Below, piece by piece: positions 49,910 to 58,800 of a stretch of DNA of 64,000 nucleotides. The DNA lies in NCBI GenBank assembly GCA_027487675.1, contig JAIYDD010000192.1, positions 1 to 64,000 on the forward strand. The letters run 5' to 3'. Numbering within the stretch: the stretch's first letter is position 1; each line of letters begins with the position of its first letter. Below the pieces are notes generated by a model. The model was not told the origin of the DNA and did not search any database. It was given only the letters and a program-made list of their open reading frames with translations. The DNA is from Acetobacteraceae bacterium. GTDB lineage: Bacteria > Pseudomonadota > Alphaproteobacteria > Acetobacterales > Acetobacteraceae. The translations under genes and the position numbers were made by a program.

Positions 49910-50692
49910 ATGGACCTCGGCATCCGCGGACGCCACGCGATCGTCTGCGCGGCGAGCAAGGGCCTGGGCCGCGCCTGCGCCGAAAGCCTGGCGCGCGAGG
50001 GCTGCGACCTGACCATCATGGCGCGCACGCCCGGTCCGCTGGAGGAGACGGCGGAGGCGATCCGGCGCGCGCATGGCGTGCGCGTCACAGCCGTCGCGGG
50101 GGACGTCAACAGCGAGGCGGGGCGCGACGCGCTGCTCGCGGCCTGCCCGGCGCCCGACATCCTCGTCACCAGCCCCGGCACGCGGCAGGTGCCCGGCGAC
50201 TTCCGCTCCTGGGACCGCGCGGAGTGGCAGCGCTGGTGGAACGAGCATTTCTACACCGCGGTCGAGCTGATCCGCATGACCGCGCCCGGCATGTGCGACC
50301 GCCGCTTCGGCCGCATCGTCAACATCAGCGTGTCCTTCATCAAGTTCCCGCAGGTGGGCTTCGCGCACAGCCATTCGGCGCGGGCGGGGCTGGCGGCGGC
50401 GATCGCGTCCATGGCGCGGGAACTGATCCCGCACAACGTCACGGTGAACAGCGTCTGCCCCGGCCTGTTCGACACCGAGGCGCTGCGCGTGAACCTGCAC
50501 GGCCATGCGAAGCGGCTGAACACCACCTATGAGGCGATGGTGGAAGACCGGCTGCGCACCTGCCCGGCCGGGCGCTTCGCCGATCCGGCGGAATGCGGCG
50601 ACCTGGTCGCCTTCCTGTGCAGCGCGCAGGCTGGCTTCATGACGGCGCAGAACATCGTCAACGACGGCGGCTTCTACCAGGGCCTGTTCTGA
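49910..50692 (+). CDS. SDR-fold protein with altered active-site motif
   Basis: A 260-aa short-chain dehydrogenase/reductase-fold protein. The Rossmann motif is atypical but present (AIVCAASKGLGRACAESLAR), the NNAG-equivalent is VTSPGTRQ, and the catalytic Ser region is IVNISVSFIKFPQ. Where the Y-x-x-x-K motif is expected the sequence reads AHSHSARAGL, so Tyr and Lys appear replaced by Ser and Arg. A recognised SDR subgroup has an S-N-A-A-R variant, so the loss may be ancestral. Activity as a normal reductase is doubtful. It starts two bases after the DapA-family gene. Confidence 0.8.
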   Translation: MDLGIRGRHAIVCAASKGLGRACAESLAREGCDLTIMARTPGPLEETAEAIRRAHGVRVTAVAGDVNSEAGRDALLAACPAPDILVTSPGTRQVPGDFRSWDRAEWQRWWNEHFYTAVELIRMTAPGMCDRRFGRIVNISVSFIKFPQVGFAHSHSARAGLAAAIASMARELIPHNVTVNSVCPGLFDTEALRVNLHGHAKRLNTTYEAMVEDRLRTCPAGRFADPAECGDLVAFLCSAQAGFMTAQNIVNDGGFYQGLF

Positions 50693-51432
50693 TGGAGGCG
50701 GGCGCGCTGCTGCCGGCCGCGGGTCGCGTGGCCGCGATCTCCGGCGCCGGGCGCGGGCTCGGCGCGGCGATCGCGCGGCGCCTGCACGCGGAAGGTTTTG
50801 CGTTGGCGCTCGGCGTGCGCGATCCGGGGCGCGCGGCCGCGCAGCTCGCGCTGAAGCCGGACGGGCCGCGCGTCACCTGGCATCGCTACGACGCCGAGCG
50901 GCCCGACACCGCCGCATCCTGGATCGCGGAGGCGGTCGCGGCGCATGGCAGGCTGGATGCGCTGGTGAACAATGCCGGCATCCTGAAGCGCGTGACCTTC
51001 GAGGAAGGCTCGGAAGACGACCTCGACGCGATGTGGGAGGTGAACGTCAAGGGCCCGTTCCGCGCCATCCGCGCCGCGCTGCCGCATCTGCGCGCGGCCG
51101 GGCATGGGCGGCTGGTCAACATCGCTTCCACCGACGGCAAGCGCATCCGCGATCCCTCCGCGCCGCTCGGCTATGCGATGACGAAGCACGCGCTGATGGC
51201 GCTGACCCATGCGGCGCGCTTCGCCGGCCATGCGGACGGGCTGCGCGCCACCGCGCTCTGTCCCGGCGCCATCGACACGGAGCTGATCGCCGGCCTGGTC
51301 GGCGCCACGCCGGCGGCGGGGCGGCTGAAGCCGGAGACGGTGGCGGAGATTGTCTGCCTGCTGCTGCGCCTGCCGGACCAGGCGAATGTCGCGGAGCTGG
51401 TGGTCAACACGCGGCTCGAGGCGATGCTGTGA
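50692..51432 (+). CDS. SDR family oxidoreductase
   Basis: A 246-aa classical SDR. AAISGAGRGLGAAIARRL is the NAD(P) loop, LDALVNNAGILKRVTF the NNAG motif, LVNIASTDGKRI contains the catalytic Ser, and GYAMTKHALMALTH contains Y-x-x-x-K. It is coupled to the preceding SDR gene by TGATG. It probably oxidises or reduces a hydroxy-acid or sugar-acid intermediate. Having an intact and an altered SDR side by side suggests either sequential steps or a heteromeric enzyme. Confidence 0.85.
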   Translation: MEAGALLPAAGRVAAISGAGRGLGAAIARRLHAEGFALALGVRDPGRAAAQLALKPDGPRVTWHRYDAERPDTAASWIAEAVAAHGRLDALVNNAGILKRVTFEEGSEDDLDAMWEVNVKGPFRAIRAALPHLRAAGHGRLVNIASTDGKRIRDPSAPLGYAMTKHALMALTHAARFAGHADGLRATALCPGAIDTELIAGLVGATPAAGRLKPETVAEIVCLLLRLPDQANVAELVVNTRLEAML

Positions 51433-51437
51433 GCCGC

Positions 51438-52595
51438 TCAGGCGAGGGCGCCGGGCGCGAAGCCGGCGATCTCCGGGTCCCCCGGCCGGCGCCGGCCGAG
51501 CGCGAGTTCCGCGATGACGCGCGCCACATGCGGGCCGGCGGTGAAGCCCATCCAGGGGAAGAAGCACAGGAACACGCCGTCCGCGCCCGGCAACTCGCCG
51601 AGGATCGGCCGCCAATCCTGCGTGCCGTTGACGATCGCGGCCCAGCTGCGCACCACGCGCATCCGCGCCACCGCCGGCACCGCGGCGATCGCCAGCCGCA
51701 GGTTGGGGATCAGCGAGTCCTCGCTGACCACCGGCAGGCCGGTGACGGGGTGCAGCCGCGCCGGCCAGCCGCCGCCGATGATCACGCTGCCCTGCGCGGT
51801 CTGCTTCAGCGAAAGCCGGTCGGCTGCCGAATAGACCAGATGCGGCACCAGCGGCGCGACGCGCTCCGTCACCGTCACCTGGATCGGATGCGCCTCGATC
51901 GGCAGGTCGAGGCCGAGCCAGGAGGCGACCTCGCCTGCCGCGGCGCCGGCGCAGTTCACCACGCGGCGCGCGCGCACCACGCCGGCGGTCGTCGCGACCA
52001 GCCAGGCATCGCCGTCGCGCGTCAGGCCGGTCGCCCTGGTGCGGCGCAGGATGCGCACGCCGTGGCGCTGCGCGGCGCGGGCGAAGGCGAAGGTCGCCAT
52101 CAGCGGGTTCGCCTTGCCCTCGATCGGGCAGAAGGTGCCGCCGATGGACTCGGGCGCGAGATAGGGCGCGAGGGCGAGCAGCTCGCCGCGGTCCAGCAGC
52201 CGCACATCCAGGCCTTCCCGCCGCTCGATCGCGGATTTCCGCCGCAGCATCTCGAGCTCCGCGGGACGGCGCGCGACCATCATCCCGCCCTTCGCGGCCA
52301 CCTCCAGCTCCGGCGCGGCGAGCTCCTCGGGCAGTTCCATCCAGCGGGCGATGCCGGCCATCATCAGGTGCAGCGTCGGCGCGAATCGCCGCGCCCAGCC
52401 CTCGCCCTGGTTCAAGAAGGGCTCGACGGGGATCTGCGCGTGGAAGCTGCCCGAGTTGTTGCCCGACGCGGCGGCGTTCAGCTCGCCCTGTTCCAGCAGC
52501 AGAACCTCGGCGCCGCCGTCGCGCGCCAGGTGATACGCCACCGCGCAGCCGGCGAGCCCGCCGCCGACCACGACATAATCCGCGTGCCGTCGCAC
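51438..52595 (-). CDS. DAO-family FAD-dependent oxidoreductase
   Basis: A 385-aa flavoprotein of the D-amino-acid/glycine oxidase family. YVVVGGGLAGCAVAYHLARD is the FAD motif, followed by AAASGNNSGSFHAQIP, and GKANPLMATFAFARAAQRHG and SLKQTAQGSVIIGGGWPARL are shared with the HcnC-like gene at 46647, so the two are paralogues. The start is set at GTG 52595, giving the usual length. The frame continues upstream to an ATG at 52718, but that part is made of 24-bp tandem repeats encoding VRRHADDG units and overlaps the start of the divergent gene. It converges with the SDR gene five bases away. Confidence 0.82.
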   Translation of the reverse strand: MRRHADYVVVGGGLAGCAVAYHLARDGGAEVLLLEQGELNAAASGNNSGSFHAQIPVEPFLNQGEGWARRFAPTLHLMMAGIARWMELPEELAAPELEVAAKGGMMVARRPAELEMLRRKSAIERREGLDVRLLDRGELLALAPYLAPESIGGTFCPIEGKANPLMATFAFARAAQRHGVRILRRTRATGLTRDGDAWLVATTAGVVRARRVVNCAGAAAGEVASWLGLDLPIEAHPIQVTVTERVAPLVPHLVYSAADRLSLKQTAQGSVIIGGGWPARLHPVTGLPVVSEDSLIPNLRLAIAAVPAVARMRVVRSWAAIVNGTQDWRPILGELPGADGVFLCFFPWMGFTAGPHVARVIAELALGRRRPGDPEIAGFAPGALA

Positions 52596-52692
52596 GTCTC
52601 CGTCCGCGCGCCTTCGCACGCCGTCATCCGCGTGCCTTCGCACGCCGTCATCCGCGTGCCTTCGCACGCCGTCATCCGCGTGCCTTCGCACG
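52583..52692. repeat. Array of five 24-bp repeats, each with a dyad
   Basis: Five units at exact 24-bp spacing (dyads starting 52583, 52607, 52631, 52655, 52679) lie at the divergent 5' ends of the oxidoreductase and isomerase genes. Three units are identical in the core CGTGC-CTTC-GCACG; the first has CGTC as loop and the second has one changed base in the left arm. They may be a multi-site operator or RNA hairpins. As codons they would read VRRHADDG. Confidence 0.75.
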
Positions 52693-52716
52693 ACTTCCGC
52701 AGAGGAATCACCCGCC

Positions 52717-53565
52717 ATGGCTGAGTTTCGCGTCGCCGCCTCGACCTTCCCGTTCCTCTATTCGCATTCGGGACCTGGTGCGCTCAAGCACCTCGCCGCG
52801 CAGGGCTACACGAACTTCGAACTGATGATCTTCCCGCCGCATCTCTGGCCGTCCTCCATGACGCCGGCGGAGAAGGCGGAGTTGAAGGCCTGGCTCGGCG
52901 GCAACGGCTTCCACATCACCAGCTTCTGCTACCCGCTGCTCGACAACAACCCGAACAGCACCTGCCCGATCATGCGGCGCTACACGCTCGACCGCTACAA
53001 GGAAGCCGTGGACTTGGCGGACTATCTGGACTGTCCCTATGTCTGCGCCATCCCGGGCCCGGTGAACTCGCTGATCAACCCGCCCGTGCCCTGGATGCGC
53101 GACTGGTTCGTACAGGGAATGCAGGAGCTGGTGGCGCACGCCAAGGGCAGCCGCACCGAGATCATCCTGGAGAACGTCCCCTTCACCTTCCTGCCCACGG
53201 CGCAGGACATGCTGGACGTGGCGAACGACATCGACCCCTCCGTCGGCATCAACTTCGACGTCTGCAACAGCGCCTACATCAAGGAGGACCCGGCCGAGGC
53301 CATCCGGATGCTGGGCGCGCGCGTGAAGAACGTGCACATCAGCGACAGCGGCTACGAGGTGTTCAAGCATGACCGCCTCGGCACCGGCATGGTGCAGCCC
53401 GGCCCCGCGGCGGCCGCGCTGCACGACATCGGCTACACCGGCCTGACGGTGCTCGAGATCATCACCGATGCCTGCCAGCCCGGCACCGATCCCGATGGCG
53501 ACCTCGCCGTCAGCCACGACATCCTGGCCGCGCATGGCTGGGAACAGCGCCCGTCCAGGCAGTGA
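52717..53565 (+). CDS. Sugar phosphate isomerase/epimerase-like TIM barrel
   Basis: A 282-aa protein of the AP-endonuclease-2 / xylose-isomerase-like barrel family. Metal-binding Glu and His candidates are in EIILENVPFTFL, INFDVCNSAYI, VKNVHISDSGYEVF, and LTVLEIITDACQPG. Members isomerise sugars or sugar acids (IolE, hydroxypyruvate isomerase type). The ATG at 52717 lies after the 24-bp repeat array, with AGAGGAA upstream. It is followed by the second DapA-family gene and is likely to be co-transcribed with it. Confidence 0.85.
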   Translation: MAEFRVAASTFPFLYSHSGPGALKHLAAQGYTNFELMIFPPHLWPSSMTPAEKAELKAWLGGNGFHITSFCYPLLDNNPNSTCPIMRRYTLDRYKEAVDLADYLDCPYVCAIPGPVNSLINPPVPWMRDWFVQGMQELVAHAKGSRTEIILENVPFTFLPTAQDMLDVANDIDPSVGINFDVCNSAYIKEDPAEAIRMLGARVKNVHISDSGYEVFKHDRLGTGMVQPGPAAAALHDIGYTGLTVLEIITDACQPGTDPDGDLAVSHDILAAHGWEQRPSRQ

Positions 53566-53638
53566 CGCGGCCCGATGACCGGCGGGCCGAAGGCCCGAAG
53601 GTCCGAACCGGACCGCAACAACAGGGAGACCGACACCC

Positions 53639-54583
53639 ATGCCCACGCAGTTCCGCGGCTGTCACACCGTCACCGTGACACCCTTCACCGAGGACGGCAG
53701 CGCGCTCGACATCCCGGCGCTGAAGCGCTTCCTCGACTGGCAGCACGCAAGCGGCGTGCCCGGCGTGATCATCCTCGGCACCACCGGCGAGTTCCTCACG
53801 GTCTCCGACGCCGAGCGCGAGCAATACGTGGCGGAGACCGTCGCCCATTGCCGCGGCAGGATGACCGTAATGGTGGGCGCCACCAACGCCCACACGCCGA
53901 CCGCGGTGCGCTACGCGCGCATGGCCGAACGCCTCGGCGCCGACGGGCTGATGATCGCCCCGCCCTACTACTACACCGTCACCGAGGACGAGATCTTCGC
54001 CTACTACGCCGCGATCAGCGAGGCAGTCACGATCCCCATCATGCTCTACAACAACCCCTTCACGACGCATGTGGACATCAAGCCGCACCTGGTCGCGAAG
54101 CTGACGAAGCACCTGCCGAACATCCGCTACATCAAGGAAGCCAGCATGGATGTCGGCCGCGTCTTCGACATCGTCGAGGCGACGGATGGCGTGATGAACG
54201 TCTTCGCCGGTGAACGCGTGGTCGAGAGCTTCAAGCTCGGCGCCGTCGGCTATGTGGACCCCTATGGCAACTATGCGCCGCGCGCCTCGACCGCCCTGTT
54301 CCCGCTGCTGGAAGCCGGGCGCGGGCGCGAAGCCGCCGCGATCCAGCACGTGCTGGACGAGATGACGAACATCATCAAGGAAGGCCATCCGCTCTATGGC
54401 CACCAGTGCTATTCCAAGGCGCTGGCGGCGGCGGCGGGCTATCCGGTCGGCGACGTGCGTCCGCCGATCACCACCTTCGTCTCGCTCGGCGAGGAAGGGC
54501 GGCAGAAGGTCAAGGTGCTGCACGCGCTGATGCAGAAGCTGGACCGCATGATGGACGAGGCCACGGCCGCCAAGGCGGCCTGA
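53639..54583 (+). CDS. DapA-family aldolase/lyase (second of two)
   Basis: A 314-aa DHDPS/NAL-family TIM barrel. GTTGEFLTVSDAEREQYVAE is the conserved phosphate/carboxylate loop, PIMLYNNPFTTHVDIKPH carries the catalytic Tyr, and IRYIKEASMDVGRV carries the Schiff-base Lys. The intact GTTGE distinguishes it from the first copy. AGGGAGA precedes the ATG at 53639. The pairing with a sugar isomerase points to a keto-acid or sugar-acid catabolic step. The exact substrate is unknown. Confidence 0.88.
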   Translation: MPTQFRGCHTVTVTPFTEDGSALDIPALKRFLDWQHASGVPGVIILGTTGEFLTVSDAEREQYVAETVAHCRGRMTVMVGATNAHTPTAVRYARMAERLGADGLMIAPPYYYTVTEDEIFAYYAAISEAVTIPIMLYNNPFTTHVDIKPHLVAKLTKHLPNIRYIKEASMDVGRVFDIVEATDGVMNVFAGERVVESFKLGAVGYVDPYGNYAPRASTALFPLLEAGRGREAAAIQHVLDEMTNIIKEGHPLYGHQCYSKALAAAAGYPVGDVRPPITTFVSLGEEGRQKVKVLHALMQKLDRMMDEATAAKAA

Positions 54584-54590
54584 GCGCGCC

Positions 54591-55355
54591 TCAGCGCAGA
54601 TAGGTGGCGCCGTTCACGTCGAGCGTGGCGCCGCTCAGGTGCCGCACGCGCCCGGTGGCGAGGAAGGCGACTAGCTCCGCCAGTTCCTCGGGCGGCACCC
54701 ATTCGCCCATGGCGAGGCCGGCGGTGACCTTGTCCTCGCCGCCGGCGATCGCGGCGGCGTCCACGCTCATCTGCGTCCGCACCACGCCGGGCGCCACGAT
54801 GTAGGACAGCACGCCGGCGCGGGCGTAGTGCCGCGCGACGGTCTGCGCTGCGGCCTTCACAGCCGCCTTGGTCGCGGCATAGGCGATGGTGGCCTGGCTG
54901 CCGGCGCCGCGCTGCCCCGCCCAGGACGACAGGGTGACCAGCACGCCGCCGCCCTGCGCGACGAAGTGGTTCACCGCATGCTTCATCAGCCGCGTGGGCG
55001 ACGCGACATTGACGCGCCACTGCGTGTCCCAGGCGCGTTCCCACGACTCCATGCCATCCTCGATGCCGCCTTCGGCAATGAAGATCGCGGCGTTGAGGAC
55101 CACGGCATCGATTCGCGGCGCCAGGCGCAGCGCCTGCGCCCAGAGATCGTCCATCGCCGCAGGATCGCCCTGGTCGGCCGTCAGGACATGGCCGCGCCCC
55201 GGCGGAAGATCGGCCAGCGCCGCGCGGGCGCCGGCCACATCGGTGTTGCAGTGGGCGATGACGGTCGCTCCGTCCGCGCCGAGCCGGCGCGCGATGGCGG
55301 CGCCGATCCCCTTGGAGGCGCCGGTCACCAGAATCGTCCTGCCCGTGAGCTGCAC
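54591..55355 (-). CDS. SDR family oxidoreductase (FabG-like)
   Basis: A 254-aa classical SDR. ILVTGASKGIGAAIARRLGA is the cofactor loop, AVVLNAAIFIAEGG the NNAG equivalent, LVTLSSWAGQRG holds the catalytic Ser, and AYAATKAAVKAAAQTVARHY holds Y-x-x-x-K. The start is GTG at 55355 behind GGGAGG. It converges with the DapA-family gene at 54583. A keto-acid or 3-oxoacyl substrate is likely. Confidence 0.87.
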   Translation of the reverse strand: MQLTGRTILVTGASKGIGAAIARRLGADGATVIAHCNTDVAGARAALADLPPGRGHVLTADQGDPAAMDDLWAQALRLAPRIDAVVLNAAIFIAEGGIEDGMESWERAWDTQWRVNVASPTRLMKHAVNHFVAQGGGVLVTLSSWAGQRGAGSQATIAYAATKAAVKAAAQTVARHYARAGVLSYIVAPGVVRTQMSVDAAAIAGGEDKVTAGLAMGEWVPPEELAELVAFLATGRVRHLSGATLDVNGATYLR

Positions 55356-55873
55356 GCCCGTCCTCCCGTCTTGGCCGCGTGCGCGTCGCGGGCGTGCGGC
55401 CCTCGCCCGCCTCGCCATCCTGGCGCCTGCCGGAACCCGCGCGCCAGGGGGGCGCCGTCGCTTGCCAGCGCGGCCGGCGGTTCCGCGCGATGACGGTCGT
55501 CGTCCGCGGCGTGCCGTGGCGGGACGCGACGCGCCTGTGCCTCGGCGTGGACCCTGGCTCCGTCTCGATTCGCATGTTTGTCAGGCGACGGTGGCGCCGC
55601 AGTGTGCCGAGCGAGCGGCGGGCAGGCGCCTGCCCGGACCCAGCCAGGCGACGGACGAGGGCCGCCTGCGACGGCGGGAGGCCACGCAGGCGATCCGCGG
55701 CATGGCGACGACCGGCACGCCCACCAACCAGATCGTCCAATGCGCCGGCCGCCGCGGAAAGCTGGTCCCGGCCGTCCTGCGCGGGCGCGCCGAGTGAAGC
55801 GCTGACCATGGTCCGGGCTTCCGGTGTGTGCGTGCGTCAGGCGACCGGCGTCCCGCTGTCCGCCGACCGCGTG
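55356..55873. other. 518-base gap, no defensible gene
   Basis: Between the divergently oriented neighbours (the SDR start at 55355 and the glycogen operon end at 55874) no recognisable gene is seen. Open frames are Arg/Pro-rich with no domain, and a 31-codon frame starting MATTGTPTNQ near 55703 has no supporting ribosome-binding site. The promoter of the SDR gene should lie near 55360-55420. Confidence 0.5.
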
Positions 55874-58800
55874 CTACCCACGCGCCGCGCGCAGCGCCTC
55901 CAGGATGGCCCGCGCCCGCGGCAGCGCCGCCAGGGCCTCGGCCGGCACCGGCAGGCGTCGGCGCCAATTCGGCCTTTCCCGGTCGGTCCCCGGCAGGTTC
56001 ACCGCGACGCGCTCGCCGGCCAGGTCCTCCAGCTGTGCCAGCAGCAGCGAGGACGGCACGCGCGCCACCAGCGCGTGCACCGCGGCAGCCAGCGCATCGT
56101 CGAGCGGCGCCTCGGGCCCGGCGCCCGGCGGCAGCAGCCCCTCCGCCGCCAGCAGCGCGCAGAGCGCCGCGCGGTCCGCGGCGCGCCCCGCCATCGCCGC
56201 CGCGGCGTCGCCGGTCAGCCCGAGCGATGCGCGCTCCGCGATGTCGGCACCTTCCCAGAAGCCCGCCAGCGTCGGCAGGTCATGCGTCGAGACGCAGGCC
56301 GCCGCGCGCGCCGGCCAGGCTTCGGGCGGGGTGAAGGCGCCGTCGCGCTGCTCGAACCATAGCACGCGATAGGACAGCACCGCGGCCGATTGCAGCGCCT
56401 CGCCCATGCCTTCGGGAACGGTGCCAAGATCCTCGCCCACCACCAGGCAGCGGGCGCGGTGCGATTCCAGCGCGAGCTGCCCGAGCATCGCCTCGAAGGG
56501 GTAGTGCAGATAGGCGCCGTCGCGGCCGCGCGCGCCTTCGGGCACCAGGAACAGCCGCCGCAGGCCCAGCACGTGGTCGATCCGCAGCGCCGCGGCGTGG
56601 CGCATGTTGGCGCGCAGCAGGCCGGCGAAGGCGGCGTGGCCATCTTCCAGCGCGGCGCGCGGATCGGGCGGCGGCAGGCCCCAGACCTGGCCCTCGGCGG
56701 CGAAGGGATCGGGCGGCGCGCCGACCGAAAAGCCGGGCAGGAAGCGCGCATCGCCCGACCAGGGCTCCGCCCCGTCCGGCGCCGCGCCCACCGCGAGGTC
56801 GCGGTAGAGCCCCGCGCCGGCCGCGGCCGCATCGCGCAGCTGCATGTCGGCCAGCATCTGCTGGAAGGCGATGCCGCCGATGGCGTCCTCATGCCGCGCC
56901 GCGAAGGCCGCGACGCCCGCATCGCCGCCATGGCGCAGCCCTTCGGGCCAGTTGCGCGCATCCGGGTGGCCGACCTGTTCGCTGATGGCGGTGAAGGTCG
57001 CGAAGCGTTCGAGCGCCACGCCGCCCTGCGCGCGGAAGGCCGACAGCGCGTCGCGCGCCCCATGCGCGGCCGGCAGCGCCTGCCAGGCGGCATCCAGCAC
57101 CGCGCGCTTCACCGCCCAGGCGCCGGCATGGTCGACAATCGGCGCGGCGGCCAGCGCCGCGATCGCGCCTGCCTGCGCGTCCAGCGCCGCGCGCACCGGA
57201 GGCAAGTCGGCCACCAGCGGCAGCGCGGCGACGTCGAGGAAGATCGGGTCGAGGAAGCGCCGGTCCGACGGGTGGTAGGGGCTGGCGCGCGCGCGATCCG
57301 TGACGAACAGCGCATGCGGCGGGCTGAGGCCGAGCAGCGCGGCGCCTTCCGCCCGCGCCATCCGCGCCGCCTCCGCCACCGCGCGGAAATCGCCGATGCC
57401 CTGGTCCCCATCGCGGCGCAGCGCGTAGATCTGCGCGGCGAGCCCGAAGCGCCGCGCGCCGGCGGCGATGTCCTCGGGCAGGAAGCAGCGCGCGGGTGCG
57501 ACCGTGAGGTGGCAGCGCGTGTCCGGCGCATCGGCATCCAGCAGCGCGTGGCGCCCCGCGGGCAGCGCGGGCAGCCGCACCAGGCGCCGCGCCGCGGCGG
57601 TGCCGTCGGGCATGGCAAGTCGTTGCGTGACGCCATCGCCGGGCGCGATGTCGAGCGCGACGCTCGACCCGTCCTCGCGCCGCAGCAGCAGCCGCCGCGC
57701 ACGCGACGCCAGCGGCAATGGCAGGTCGTGCGGCCCGTCGCCGCGCAGGGTCAGCGAGGGCGGCAGGGCAGGGACCACGGACAGGCTCCGCAGCGTCTCC
57801 CGCGCCTCCGCCGCCGTCGTCGCCGGCAGGCGCAGCGCGCCGAGCAGCGCGCGCAGCGTCGGCGCCGGCACCTCGTGCCGCGCGCCGCCGATCTCGTGCC
57901 ATTCGGTGGCGATGCCCGCCGCCGCGGCCAGGCGTTCCAGCGCCGCGGTGTCGGCGCGCGCGCCGCCATGCCGCCGCTCGGCCAGAAGCAGCACGGCTCG
58001 GGCGGGCAGGGTGGCGGGTGGCGCGCCCTCCCGCGCCGGGTCGCTGCTGTCGGCGAGCAGCACCCAGCGATGGCCCGGGCGCGGCGCGGGCAGCTGCAGC
58101 GGGATCGCGTCCCAGCCGGCATTCAGCGCGACCAGGCAGCCATCGCCACCGGCGCGCAGCAGCGCCAGCAGCGCGCGGTTCTCCGCGCGCGTCCAGTCGT
58201 CATGGCCCATCGCCGCGCCGTCCGGGCGCAGCCACGTCACGTCGCGCAGGCCAGCGGCATCCGCAGCACCCGTCAGCGGCGTGGCATCCGTCAGCGCCGG
58301 ATGCGCGCGCCGCGCCGCGACCAGCCGCTGCGCGAAGGCCAGCAGCCCTTCGTCCATCGCGCCCCAGTCGAGCGGCATGTCCTGGCAATAGGCGTTGTTG
58401 TTGCCGCCCTGGCTGCGCCCGGCCTCGTCGCCCATGCCGAGCATCGGCGTGCCGCGCGCGACCAGCAGCGTGGCCAGCAGCGCGCGGATGTCGGCAGCGC
58501 GGCGCGCCCGCACGCCGGCATCGTCGCTCGGCCCTTCCGCGCCGTTGTTCCAGCTGTGGTTGGCCGCGGTCCCGTCGCGGTTCTCCTCGCCATTCGCGTG
58601 GTTGCGGCGTTCGGTGAAGGAAACCAGGTCCGCCAGCGTGAAGCCGTCATGCGCCGCGACGAAATTCACGCTGTCGGTCGAAGGCCGCGCGCCGAAGGCG
58701 TCCGTCGAGCCCGCCAGCCGCGTGGCCAGCGCGCCGACCATGCCCTTGTCGCCGCGCCAGAAGCGGCGGACGTCGTCGCGGAAGCGGTCGTTCCACTCGC

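Noticed and set aside
52583-52692. CRISPR array
   Set aside because: The 24-bp units are contiguous with no unique spacers, and no cas genes are present.
52596-52718. N-terminal extension of the oxidoreductase through the repeats
   Set aside because: It would start on an ATG overlapping the divergent gene's ATG and add 41 repetitive residues; the GTG at 52595 gives the normal family length.
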